DNA from: Formicarius rufipectus | Taxonomy: Eukaryota; Chordata; Aves; Passeriformes; Formicariidae | Length of the DNA stretch: 64,000 nucleotides | Direction: 5' to 3' | Assembly (NCBI GenBank): GCA_013399695.1 | Contig: VXAU01000197.1 | Location: 2,334,612-2,398,611, forward strand | Shown: positions 1-12,425 of the stretch, piece after piece | Layout of the letters: each line of letters opens with the position of its first letter | Numbering within the stretch: the first letter of the stretch is position 1 | Notes under the pieces: generated by a model | Told to the model about the DNA's origin: nothing | What the model saw: only the letters and a program-made list of their open reading frames with translations | The model's database searches: none | Made by a program: the position numbers and the translations under genes

Positions 1-1297
1 GAAATGTGTTGTTTTCCGCAGAAGGTCCTGGTCAGCGTGACCCAGAGCTGCTGTGCTTTTTGCAGGTTCAGAGCCCAGGGTACAAGAAGGAAATCCTTTG
101 CTCAGCTGTTGTTTTCCCCAGTTCAGCACCATCTCACTCCTGTTCCACAAACCACGCAGTAAAGCTCACCTGCACAGCGCTCTGTCTTGACTATTAAGAA
201 CGTGATGTATTGTGTGCACGGTCCAGCTCATAACGGCCCACGTTCCACACCTCATTTGCTGTCATTCTGAGGAACATCACTCTTATCTACTAGCGGTGTG
301 ATCTTTGAAAACAAGCTTCATTTTGCATCTCTGTCCTTTAGAATATTGGGAAGATTTAGAGCCTGCAAATAATGAGGATAGGTGTGCTTGCAGTCCGAGG
401 GAGTGGGACTGAGGCAATGAGCTTGAGATGAGCAAGCCTGGGGTCACCTGGGTGTTCTCCCTGGCATTGACAAGTAGAGATGAATCAGACTTACTTTGCC
501 CCACCACTCAGCTGAGTTCTTGTGTAAGAGCTGAAGGTCTCCGTGATGCAACATCTTCCAAACACTGGGAAATCTACAAGATGCCCTCAGAGATGGGCTG
601 AAAGGGGAGAGAAGGAAACTTTTAAAGGGTTTTATTTAGTTCATCAACACTTAAAGGGAATTGAGAGGAAAAGGCATTTTGGGAAAAGTTACTTTTCTTC
701 AAGTCAATTGAATGTCATTGAGAGGGTCTGTTATCTCTGGGTGATTGGCACCTCCTGCTCCGGATCCAAGGAAACTCTCTGTTCTTATTAACATATCTCC
801 TATTCTTTTGTCACTTTTGAAGTCCCCGTGGACTTTAAGTTTTGCATAGTGAACTTTATTATAATTTCATTAGAAGAAAATAATGAAAGAGACTTGCGTA
901 AGAAGTGTCATGTTTCCTCAGGACTCTCTGGTTCAATGGCCAAAACCTCCAGCTGTCTTTCAACAGTTCAGTCTTGGTTTTTGCTATGCATTAAATTCTC
1001 TTTGTGGATACTAGATGTAAATGGTAAATATTCATTAACTACAGGAGTTGTGTTGCACTTCTTGCCATGTAGCTGCCCAGTTGTAGAAGGTGGAATACAG
1101 TCTGTGGTCCCCTGAATGATCTGGGAAGTGTTTTGTAAACAGGATATGAAGCTCGAACCCATCCTTGGTGAAGTTGGTGGAAACCTACCACTGAATGTGG
1201 TGGGAGATAGGCTGTGACCTCCTATGTATTGGGTCTTACGATATGAATGCAAAGGCCAGAAGCACAGATTGGTTTTGTTAAAATGGACTTCATAAGG
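1..1297. other. Intergenic, nothing recognised
   Basis: Short reading frames on both strands (for example 543-791 and 828-1115) show no protein domain, codon bias or splice context. I see no gene or repeat here. Confidence 0.6.
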
Positions 1298-1566
1298 AAC
1301 TGTAGTGACAGGGCAAGGGGGAGTGATCTTAAACAGAAAAAGAGTTGGTTTAGATTAGATGTGAAGGAGAAATTCTTTACTTGGGGTGGTGAGGCACTGG
1401 AACAGGTTGTGCAGAGAAGTTGTGGATGCCCCAACCCTAGAAGCGTTCAAGGCCAGGTTGGACAAGGCATTGGTCTAGTGGAAGGTGTCCCTGCCATGGC
1501 AGGGGCTTTGGAACTAGATGGTCTGAAAGGTCTGTTCCAGCCCAAACCCTTCTATGATTCTATGAC
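1298..1566 (+). mobile_element. CR1 LINE 3' end, truncated
   Basis: This is the 3' terminal part of a chicken-repeat-1 non-LTR retrotransposon. Seen in order: TGTAGTGACAGGGCAAGGGG, a 'TTAGATTAGATGTGAAGGAG' stretch, GAGGCACTGGAACAGGTTG, the TGGATGCCCCAACCC piece, CCTGCCATGGCAGGGG and the terminal TTCTATGATTCTATGA repeat. It is truncated at its 5' side, as most CR1 copies are, and encodes nothing functional. The reading frame at 1247-1708 crosses it and is not a gene. Confidence 0.93.
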
Positions 1567-2482
1567 TGCGTTATCAGTGATTCTGAGAACTACTCAGATG
1601 AGTAGTTGTGGTGAAATAATATTTTGCAAAAGGAGCTCACCTGAAATTAAGTGGAGTAAGTACATGAGGAAGACGAGTATATTTGGCTTTATGCCACAGA
1701 CCTTCTAAGCAAGTAAAATGAAAGGAAGCAAAAGAACTTCTCATAGTTAGTAGTACATCCCTATTCCCTTGTTGTTATCTGCAAATTATTGGGAATAGAA
1801 TAGAGCAAAAAAATTGAAAGTACCTGAAAATCACTCTGCTGTCCATAAAATTTATGACAGATGGTTTTCATTTAATTCATTCTGGAAATCGATGTGTCCT
1901 ACAGAATTGTTTGACTGTGGTTGGCAGTGAAATGATAAATATACATGAAAACAGAATTGTATTAATAATTTTTGACAGGTAATATAATGCAGCTGTTGCT
2001 GAATGATATTAACAAGAGAAAGCATGTTAAGTCCCAATGTCAGAGTAAGGCTAGGTGGTTATAATGTCTGAATAAATTTCATGGTGTGACTGAAGATTCT
2101 CGATAGCAGATGGAGACAGACAATATAAAGTTCCATTAAAAAGTCCTTTGCTTTGCTAATTCTTGGTTCTTTTTAGCGGTCAGTTGTCTGCTCATCGATC
2201 TTGGCTGAGCGAAACAGAATTTCCCCATTTTGTCTGCCTGAGCTGATGGATTTCATTTGCAATATACTGAGCTGTGAAAAAGTGGGAGACAGCTCCCAAA
2301 GAAGGCTGTCGTCATCTGAGCAGAGCAGCATCTCTTACAGCTTCCTTCTTTTCTGAGATTTTTAGATTTCCATCTTTTGGGTTTATAAAATGATTGTAAA
2401 TGAATGTGAACAACAAAATGTTCTGTGTGAAGGACATCAGATTGGGTTTATTGCAGTTCTCTTCTAGTTTATCTGTTTTCTG

Positions 2483-2506
2483 TTTTTTTTTTTTTTTTTT
2501 TTTTTT
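2483..2506 (+). repeat. Poly-T tract, 24 bp
   Basis: An uninterrupted run of T, the longest homopolymer noted in the window. The reading frames on both strands around it (2312-2606) run through this tract and are not genes. Confidence 0.95.
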
Positions 2507-3384
2507 GTTGCTACCTCTCCCCACCTCCAGAACAGTTGTGTCTCAGCTTTCACTTGTGTGGGAATTTTTGCCCCCAAACAATGCAAAGGAACCAAACTCA
2601 CCTTAAACTGCCTGTGAATTCCACCTGGAAAAGGGTAACACGTGTGCTATTTCTTACAAAAGACAGAAAGGCTGAGATAAGTGTGTGTTGTCAGTGTTCA
2701 TAGGATGATGAGTCAAAAAAATACCTTCCACAGGTCCTTGATGTCTTTCTAGGCTTGACTGCTTCCCCTGGTCTCCTATTGGCATATTTCAAGTCCTGGC
2801 ACCAACTGTACCCCTGCAGATTCTACGTATGCCAACATTATTCAGGTGGGCATTGCCGTAGAGCACAGAAGAGTTCCATGGGGACTGCACTTTCAACCAT
2901 TGCCCATTTGCCTTTGGCTGAAGTGCTGCCTGGTTGTTGGCAAAGCAGATCTGGCTGAATTCACCCCTTGCTCTTATTCATACCAGAAACATCCCCCTTG
3001 TCACACTTGGATGGTGTTTGCATGTAAGTTTAGTGAATGTTGCTAAGTAGGTTTTGTAGGTGGCAGATTTCATTTCGGATATATTTTACTTACCTACCTG
3101 CAACAATGATTCCTTGTCTTGTATACTAGAAGATGTAATTTTAAAGGGAATTTAAGAAGGAAGAGCAGTTTTATAGGAGTATAGATGTGTAGAGACATTA
3201 GGGCTCAGACCTGCAAAAAAAACCCAAACCATTTCATTTAATAAAGGAAAACTAGGAATTGAGATCTTCTAGGTCAAGTGTTTCTCCTCTACAGCAATGT
3301 AAATCTGGAAGTACTGATAGTGATATGACTGTGACTTCAGTGCATGTTTAGCTGTGGTCAGGTAAATGTTAAATAGGAATAAGC

Positions 3385-3428
3385 ATATTTTAGAGATGAT
3401 GGAGATTGCTGAAGCTCAGAGGATTAGT
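3385..3428 (-). mobile_element. Possible MIR-like fragment, reversed
   Basis: ATTTTAGAGATGATGGAGAT with GCTGAAGCTCAGAGGATTAG resembles the reversed MIR stretch 'ttttacagatgaggaaactgaggctcagagag'. Short and diverged, so weakly supported. Confidence 0.25.
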
Positions 3429-4981
3429 TCTACCACTGCAGAACTCAGGACTTTTTTATATGAATTCTCACCCAAGCTTGGCAAAGGGTTGCTGTGCAAA
3501 AGCTGTTGTGCAGAGAAAGAGGAAGACAAAAAAATCTTGCCTCCTCAAAGTCATGTGCTAAAACTTTTTAAAGGCTAATTTGATGCTTCCCAGTGAATTA
3601 AACATGTTGGGTAAGTGCTGAAAGACTAAGACACGTGGAAATAATTGGACTTTTTGCTACACAGCTAGATGCTTTGCAGCTCAGTAGAAATAGATCATGT
3701 GAGATTTTTTATTTGAGGAATTTCTTAAGGTAAAAACCTCCTCTCTGAGTTTCTGCAAGCACTCATACTCCAGCTTGCAGACTATCTAGATGAGTGTCTG
3801 GTAGCAAAAACACTGGAAAGGGAAATAAATCTTTAGCCATTCTGAAACCCTTTTGGACATAAGGAGGTAGATGAGCACATGATATGATCACTGTCCTTAT
3901 TTGAACATGAAATCTCATCTTTAAAATGAAAATATATTACTTTAATAGAACAGTTGTAGCTTTGCTCAGAATCCCTCCAGAGAAGTCCCTCAGGCCTTGC
4001 CAGTTTCTAAGAGGCACTACACAACTTGGTGAGAAGCTGCCATGCATTCAATACCTATTGACATTTAATATGTTAGCTGTTAACTTACTCATAAAATCAC
4101 TTATTTTCCCTTGCAAAAGCTTTTTGTCTGAAGGCTCTATATCTCAGCCAGCATCTGATTCACCCAGAAAGACAACTCTGTTGAGTGAGAAAATGAACAA
4201 TATGTACAGAGTCAGAAAAATGAACTGATACAACGGAGCCCAAAGCCTGGTGCGAATTAATGTGAATTACCAGACTTTTAGCACATCTCTAGTGGGAGGC
4301 CTGGAAGAACCACTGGGGGTTCTTCTATAGAAGGCCCTGTCTACACCTAGGAGAAATCCAGTATCTCAGTGAAGAGCCTCCTGTTTGAGACTGCCATCTC
4401 ATGAATGGTTTTGTGTTAGCTTTGGTTGTCTTCTAAAGGCTGAGAATTGCTGAAAGCTGGCAAGTGACTGGGATGTAAAAAAGGATCTGGTTCAACACTT
4501 TTTATAACAGCAAGAAATGGTTAACACAAGGAGAGGCTGGGATTAATTGAATTGTTCAACCATAGCTCATCTGCTGTTCTCTCATGAAACCATCAGAGCT
4601 GCCATTTTATTACTCAGCCAGGACCTGAATGAACGTTTTAGTGAGACAGAGTAGATAAAGGGGCAAGGAATATAATAGGTAGCACTGGAACATGCAACTC
4701 TTATTATAGCTTGCTTCAAAGATTATTTTAATTTAATTGATCAATTAGAAAATTATTTACTAGAGTGCTGCTGGCACAGGCTTGGGTGGGTGCTACCAGA
4801 ATTTGTAATGTCCATCACATCAGTCACAGGTATCTTTAAAATGATACACATGATGAAAAAGAATGTTTTTAATTAGAACATTACTTGTTATCTTTTCAGG
4901 ATTACTTAAATGAGCAGTGGGAGTGGTGGCTTGGTAACATCCCTGTAAGAAATATTTCTCCAAGCATACAACCCATAGATC

Positions 4982-5023
4982 TTGAGATAGACACATTTTG
5001 ACACATTTGAGATAGACACATTT
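4982..5023 (+). repeat. Short tandem repeat, 25-bp unit
   Basis: GAGATAGACACATTT occurs at 4984-4998 and again at 5009-5023, giving about 1.7 copies of a 25-bp unit. Confidence 0.8.
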
Positions 5024-8000
5024 ACAGCTTTACTTTTGTAGCAATTAGAACTAAACTCACATCAGGAGACTAACCTCCGTGCCTGGGTTTAATTGCCATC
5101 AGTTTGAAACTGTTTTTTTCCTAATGTGTTAGTTGTTTCCCCCTTCTTCTTGTCAGATTCATCTTTATTCTTTCAACACATATCAGCAACTTCAGCATAA
5201 TTTGGTCATGAATAACAGTATTTAAAAATAGAGAGGCTTCTTGTTCACAGTTCTCTCTAATCTGGACAGATCTTCATTTTGTTTTGATAGCTTTATATCC
5301 TCTCCCTTTTACCGCCCTCCACTGCTGATTGTTCTTGGTACTCTGGACTGCTAAAATATGGAACAGTTTCTGATACTGCTCTTGTAGAGAAATGGCATCT
5401 TTCAATGTGATCACAAAGGCTTTCTGAGTAGAGCTTCAGTAGTCTTGCGCATTAGGCAAACATCAGTGGCATGAAAACTAGTTATGTTCAATTAAATGAA
5501 ATGTTTTCAGAAAATATATGATTCTGTCTAGCAATGCTTTGTCTTTTATTCACAAGAAAGAGCCCAAACTCTCTTTTTACCCAACTTTTAATGTCAACTT
5601 CTTTGGCTTTTGTGTCTAATAAATGGCAGTGTTTTGCAAATATACATTTGACAAGAATGAAAAAGGCTTTGTTCAGCTTCTCCTGAAGAAAGGAAAAAAA
5701 CAAATAGTGTAACTAATCCTGGCAGTTCTGCTAAGGCAGAGAAGACACTTGCCTTAAGTAGCACAAAACATGTGATAAACACAGATAAAGATGGATCTCT
5801 GTACTCTGTTCGACTGATGTCAGTCAAATCCTAGACAGACTTTGCTTCCTAGAGATCAGTTGTAAGACGAGATTTTGTGCTGAGCACTGAAATAGTTCTG
5901 GAAGGCTCAGGTCTTCCCTGGCCCTTAACTCTATGTGCTGCATCGGCATGTTCCCAGCAATCCAGAAGATTGATATTTTCTGGTAACTGTTTGGAAGCAT
6001 TCAGCTGAGTAATAGGGTAGATACTCTACTCAGGAACTCATTTAGTCTGCTTCTGTGTTTCCAGTTTATGCTGTAATGAGATGAGTTACTGGCCAGACAC
6101 GCAGGACAAATGATGTGCTGAGGTTTGATTGCCCCCTGCCACGCACTTCAGGTGGCTGTTGGTGTCTGTGTAGAGTGGATGCAAAGCAGGGTAGATTAGT
6201 AGTAGTGGATTCTGCCACGTGCATTTGTTTGGCAGATGTTGCTGTGACCAGGGCAAAGGGAGAACTGCCAAAGCACAGCAAGGCTGGTACCTGCTGTTTC
6301 CAGTCCGAGGCCTGTTGGGTGCTGCCAGGGGATCTGTTCCGTGCAACCATGGACCTTCTGAGTTTGAAAAGCTCAGAAAACCTGTACAAATGTTGGGCCT
6401 CATACTCCACCACAGAACAGTCCAAACTGCATCCTAGGACATCATTGCTGAATCTGTTCTTTCAGATTTTGAGCCTTCTTACATTTACCTTGCATGAGGT
6501 AAAGGAAAGGACTGCAAAATACAGACATGGGCTAATCAAGCAGTGAGCTGTCTTGTTCTTTCAGCAGATTGCAAGATGAGATATATGCATACTGCTAGGT
6601 TTTTTTTAGAGCAAAAAGGTAGATTTGTTCCCAGCCTGCACAGTTTTCATTATTTTTCCAGGGAGAATGAGATGGGTTGAGGACAATAACCTGGGGATGA
6701 AACTGTTTCTAGAAAAGGTGTCTTCTCCATTTTCTGTGTGGTATTGTAAAATAGGGCAGGCATTTGCAAATAAGAAGCTGAGATGAGTAAAAAACCAGAG
6801 GAGATGAATCTGTTTGTTCTGCAGGCCCAAAGCAGATACAGGAATCTGTGTTAGTTTTCATTAATCACGTGCCTTAACCAACTCTTGCTGTTTCAATGCT
6901 AATGAAGAGCCAGGCTGTGGTGGGGCTCTGCAGAACGCTAAGCAGTAACTCCTGTTGCACTTTTTGGTGGTGCATTACTGCTCATCTCTGGCTCACATTC
7001 CTCCCAAGGAGGGATAGAACCTGGAACATGACTCCATGTGAGCAGGCTCTGCCTAACTGAGAGGTGCAGGATAAAACAGGGGAGTGGTGAGGCAGGAGCT
7101 GCATCTGTGGCACAGTTCCTTCCTCAGACCCCTCAGTGAGTGCCAGTCCTGCACAGGGTACTGTGCAAAGGCTCAGTTCAGGTCACGATAGACTGTATGA
7201 GGTGAGTGTCTCTTTTCATTTAATTTTATGCTTGCTAAAGGCTCCAAGCAAAGCATGAGATATGCTGGGACCCTAGAAAAGGAAAACACACAAACCCCAC
7301 TCATGTCCATCTCTAAAATGATATGAGTAGTGTATCTGATTTATGAAAAATGTATAGATGTGACTAAGGAACAGCTTGTGCTTTCACAATAAATAAAAGG
7401 AGAAGACAGAAGAGGGAACTTGAATGTCTGTGAGCATACTCATGTATACAAATGACTGTCATAAATCTTTTTGCATGATTGCTTTGCTTTGTGGCATTTC
7501 TTTGGGGAGTTCTGCAGGGGAAGAAGCCCTGCAGTTTGAGAAAGTGGAAAAAAAATTGTAGAAGAAAATGGATTTGCAGATATAATTATGCAATTCATGT
7601 AGAACATATTTGGTCTGCTAATCAGAATGGAAGGGAAAATCCTAGGCAGTGTTGTTGGTTTAAGGGAATTGAATTAAAAGACCAAACATCCTGGGTGAGA
7701 CCGCTGCAGCCTCAGGAGGCAGGCCTGGCTCTGGAGGGAGTTGGCAACAGAGCCCTGCAGACCCTGCTAGTGTCTCATGGCTGAGGAAAGAAAATACTTT
7801 TTTCTTGCAAGATGGGCTGGGGAGAAAACTGATTCCTCAGCTGGTCTAAATCTGCCTTGACATTGGTGCTCATTCACATTACCTGCAGATTTGGTCCACA
7901 GCATCCTCAGTCTGGGTTTAAAGTCACTCCTGATTGTGGTCTAAGTCCATCAGCCTGGAGCTCAGAGGAGGATGCAGAGCTCCTTGGAAAAGCAAGATGA

Positions 8001-8540
8001 ATCCTGGGGAGCTCATCTCCTGTGGGGATTGGTGCTGTCATGGCCTGAACATATCCTATACCCCAAGCTGATGTTCCTCTGTGACTGTGCCACAGCTCTG
8101 CCTTGCTGATTACCTTAAAGCATTGTTTCCCTTTGTCTCTTCAGGTTAGGTGGTGGATGATTCTTAGCGATCCTTCTCATGTGGAAAGTAGGAGAAAGTG
8201 AATGAGATCATTAAGAAAGATGGCAGAGAGGGGAAATGAGAGGAAAGACAATGGAAAAGGAACAGTTGAACTATTTGTGCCCTTGTAATTGTGCTTTTCC
8301 AGGAAAGCTTCATCCTCTGCAGGTTAAAAGTCTTTCCCCCCAGACCTAGGCTAAGGGGGTGTGACTGACATCTTATGGCTTGTTCCTGCCCCTCGTTGTG
8401 TGGTCCTGATGTTGGTCTGAGTTGTACATCCCACTGTTACTTGCATATAATTTTGCTGGGCCCAGGACATAGCTGAGACCTGTTTCTGAAATTGAGAGTT
8501 TGCAGAGGATTAATTGGCCAGGCTTCTGCATGCTTATGGA

Positions 8541-8600
8541 ATAGTTAAATATAAAAATAATATTAATAGTTATAAATAATAATTAAAAACTATTAAAACT
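8541..8600. repeat. AT-rich low-complexity stretch
   Basis: About 60 bp made almost only of A and T with repeated TAATA and ATAAT motifs, in upstream intergenic DNA. Confidence 0.8.
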
Positions 8601-9943
8601 GCAATAGAGTATCCTCCAAAACTATATTTGGATAGTAAGAAAGAATGTACTTTGATCATATGGAGAACTTTTTGCAAACCATGTTGAATGTGACTTTCTT
8701 TTCTGCAAGAGGGTATTGCATGTATGATAGAACAGCTCAGAGCACCACTCATGATGGTGCTCTCATGCCTGTCCTGAAATGACTGTAAACGATGCCAGCA
8801 AGTTCAATCAAGCTGATCTCTCCTGCTCTTCCTAACATCAGCCATCTGGCTCCGCAGCCTTTGTGTTGTGCATGACCAGCCAGCTGGCCATCTGCACATC
8901 TCAGCTTCCAGACCCCTAAGTCTCCCTTGGACCACAGCCACTGTAGGGACATGAAGAGCTGCTCAGACTTCCATGAAGGTGCAACTCCAGAGAAACTCTT
9001 TTATATTCAGCGAAAAGAGCAGTAACCACATGGAAAGGCCCTTGCCTTTTCTTTCTGTCATTGAACTGTGATGCAAACAGGAAGACAAGCAAAGATTGTA
9101 GTGGAATTGCTGTTAGCGTGGAGGATGCAAAGTCCTCAGCTCCTCCATGCTGCTGTGGTTTTATTTTTTTAAGGAGCTACTTGCACGAAAAGTATAATAA
9201 TTGTCTTTGACAGATATTTGTTCCTTTCTGTTGAAAGCCTCTTGAATGTTGAAAGGCAGGGGACAGTCCTTTTTGCCTTCCTTCAGAGAGTTTCTGAACA
9301 AACCAAAGAGATTCCTGTTAAAAAGAGACGCACAGAACCCATTCTGTGGTTTTCTCGTGCCGTGCTCAGTTCCTTCATGCGAGGCATTTGTTTACCTGGA
9401 CAGCTCCCAGCGGAGCCAGGCTTTGGCTGCTGTGCCTTAGCACGGGCAAACAGAGGCAGCCACGGATCATCTACCCGGGTGTTTGTCTGAGACTAAATTC
9501 TCTTCTAAGTCCCAACTGCAGCTGTGGTAAAGCTGTCTCCTCTTCACACCTCTGACAAAAAGAGTGCAGCCTCAATCAGAAGGACTTGCGTAAGGACCAG
9601 GCTGTCTTGTAAGCACCCCTCTCATCTGGAAGCAGTATTTTGGCCAAGAGCCTTGTGCTAAATGGAGAGTAGCACATCCCAGGGCTTTGTAGAGCAAAGT
9701 AACAGAGAGAGGGTGGGACATCTCTTGCTGTAAAAGCCACTCTGTGTGCTTTTGAAATAATCTTTGATAGCTCAGAGAAAGGTGCAGCTGTGCCTTTCAC
9801 TGAACAGCAGTGGGGATGGTGGAAACTGCTTACCCCCACTTATGCAGGCTTTTCTTTTACATTAATAGCCATCCCTCTCCCTGGCTGGGCTGCCAGCAGC
9901 TCGCTCCATCCCTGTGCTCAGCAGCCCAGCAGGATGGGGACTG

Positions 9944-10025
9944 TGCCACAAGCAGTTCTTGCTGCTGTCATCCAGTTTTCCGTGGGGTGTGTAACATTAG
10001 TAACTGGATGCAGCAGGATTTGGTG
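9944..10025 (+). repeat. 82-bp dispersed direct repeat, copy 1
   Basis: Begins TGCCACAAGCAG and runs through CTTGCTGCTGTCATCCAGT to GGATGCAGCAG. Its partner is at 11062-11143 on the same strand. By eye the two differ at 9 of 82 positions without gaps (about 89% identity). Similarity beyond these limits is weak. No known element family is recognised. Confidence 0.85.
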
Positions 10026-11061
10026 GGTTATTTCCCTGTGCTGGAAATGTGTCTAATCTGCCCTTTTCTCAGACCTCCCTTTACTGTTGTTGGAAGGCAG
10101 GTCTGCTGCAATTTCCCAGGCACAGGTTAATAGGATAGATTAGTGTTTTATTATTATGATTATCTTACTGTTCTTTTTGTGGGCACTGACCTAGAGTTTG
10201 AAGTGCTGCATAAAACATAAAGGAGATACAAGTCCCACTCATAAAAATAATCTTTAGATTAATACAAGACTGATCCTGCAGGCCCTTGGGAGACAGTGCT
10301 CATTCCCGTTCACCTTCCCAGGCTCTTACTGGGAGCAGAGGGGCTTGTACTACCTTGCAGTAACAAAGCACTTGTCTGTGGCTCCACAGAGGTAGATGCA
10401 GCATAATTAGGGAGGGAATTTAAAGGGTTTCAGCAGGAATTTTCCGAAGCTCCCAAGTCATTAAGGACTATAAGCACTAAAGAAATGAACTGACCTCTGT
10501 GCTTTTGAGGCCTGAGCTTCTGAAATCCCACTTATTTCTGCTTGGGGCCTGATACAGCCACTGTTAGTTGCTACCCTGTTTTCAGAGCACCATAGTATCT
10601 GTCCTGCTCATTCTGTTTACCTTTTTGAGCTTGCAGAGGCTCTGCCTGGAATTCCTTGTCCTAGTGCTGTGAAAGGTGACACTTCTGAGCACAAAAGCTA
10701 TTATTTGAAAGAACAACAAAAAAACCCTGCCCTGAGTCGTTCCCCTGGTCACTATTGAAGAAAGCAAGTGCCCTTGGTGTGTTCAAGTTGCTCACAGTGG
10801 AGACTTTCATCAGGTGGTACCACCAAAGCCCTTGAATGAAAGCCCAATCAAAGTTGTCAATTCTACTGTTAAGCCCAGTAAAATGTCAATAGGATTTCTC
10901 TCCAGGTAGTAGAGAATACTTCTACTAAGAAGCCTTTATTTTAATAATTATTCATATCTAAAAGCAGTGTCAATGTATATCCCTCCTCTGCCCTGAAAGC
11001 AGGAGTCTCCTGCGCCAGAGCTCTCCATGTCCCCATTCATCCTTTGGCAGGAGTGGGAAAT

Positions 11062-11143
11062 TGCCACAAGCAGTCCTTGCTGCTGTCATCCAGTGTTCCA
11101 TGTGGTGTGTGACATTAGTTAGTGGATGCAGCAGAATTTAGTG
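11062..11143 (+). repeat. 82-bp dispersed direct repeat, copy 2
   Basis: Second copy of the sequence at 9944-10025, in the same orientation and about 1.1 kb downstream. Shared blocks include GCCACAAGCAGT, CTTGCTGCTGTCATCCAGT, ACATTAGT and TGGATGCAGCAG. It could be a local duplication or two insertions of an unrecognised low-copy repeat. Confidence 0.85.
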
Positions 11144-12424
11144 TTCTTGTGGGCAGGGGTGAGAGGCATTGTAGTCTCAGTGCATCTTCACCTTTAGTGT
11201 GTGTGAGCATCTGGTCATGCATGAGACACTGTGGGTAAGAGCTGCCCTGAGTCACAGCTCTTTGTCCAGTTGGGAGCCTTCCATTTCACACCTTGAGTAC
11301 AAAATTATTTTGATTTGGTTCTTTGAGGTTACCAAAAGTGGGTTTTCTTTGTCTGTATATGCCCTACTGTGGACTATCTTTTCCCCTTCTGGAGGTTCTG
11401 TCACCTCTTCCTAAAATTACTGGTGAGGGTAACAGCTCAAAGCAGGTATTACTTTCTCATCAGCTTGAAGTACTAACTTAAGGGGCTTAATCATGGAGTT
11501 AGGAGCCTGGTTGTACCAGGTCTGACTACATTTTGATTTCTTAGCGTAATATCATTCACTAAATTTTATCTAGTGAGTTATAAGACATTAGGATCTCATT
11601 AAGAATGAACTCTTTATGCCGCAGATGCCTGTAATGGCATTCTCCTTGTTTCTCAGTCTGTGAATCTTCCTGTTCTGATACTGGTGGCTGTGATTTAGAC
11701 TGGATAGAGACTACTCCAAACCAACTGGATGTTTCAAACTCATCTCCTGGATCTGCTACCCTCTGTCCTTCTCAGAGGGGAGTCAAAGGAGTCAACCCAG
11801 GAAAAAGTATTTTGTCTTTGTTCTATTATTTGAAAAACAACCACACTTTATTAGTGTGACTGAGTGTCACAGACCATTCCATCCATGGTTTTCAGACCTC
11901 CTTTGAGCTAGAAGAGTCTGGAAAGCTACCAAATGTAGAGCTATTAGATCTATTTCCCATTGGATTTAGTTCCATCCATGCACAAAAAGTGCACAATCCA
12001 CCCAGGAAAAGCAGCACAATTTTTCAGAGGTTCAAATGACTGTGTAGTGCCAGGGTGAAGAGAATATGACCCCGTATTTCTCTGTGTAAGACAAGGAGAT
12101 CACAAAATAGGAATGTGATGGGGTTCCTGTTTTTGCATTGCTAAGCCCCGGGGCCTTGTCATGTTAGTTTGGAAGATTGATACTTTTCTTTCAACTCTCT
12201 GCCTCCAGGAATACTGTGGGTTGGGAAGAAAGAAACCTGTCAGAAAAAGGACTAAACTGTGCAGAAGATAATACTGCAGATGTTGATCATTGATAGAAGA
12301 GTGATTATTTTTAAACTTTTTAAAATTAGATAAAATAATGGTTGTTTTCCTCTGATGAAAGAGATTTGTCTTTTCACTGAACTCCAGCCTCCCAATCAGT
12401 TTTTTTTCCTCCCATTTTTTCTCT

Positions 12425-12425
12425 N
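12425..12425. other. Unresolved base in a pyrimidine-rich tract
   Basis: A single N interrupts a T/C-rich stretch (about 12400-12440) in upstream intergenic DNA, a context where length errors are common. Confidence 0.95.

Larger units (their letters stand above)
1567..9943. other. Upstream intergenic segment without a recognised gene
   Basis: AT-rich non-coding sequence. It holds the 24-bp poly-T, a faint MIR-like piece (3385-3428), a 25-bp tandem repeat (4982-5023), a perfect 14-bp palindrome (4734-4747) and an AT-rich patch (8541-8600). Frames of 100-143 codons at 3926-4228 and 6066-6546 overlap on both strands and look random. Confidence 0.6.

Noticed and set aside
1247..1708. A 153-codon plus-strand reading frame
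   Set aside because: It runs through the CR1 3' terminal region, which is non-coding in the element.
6066..6546. Overlapping reading frames of 105-143 codons on both strands
   Set aside because: No recognisable domain, open in opposing frames, and no splice or promoter context.
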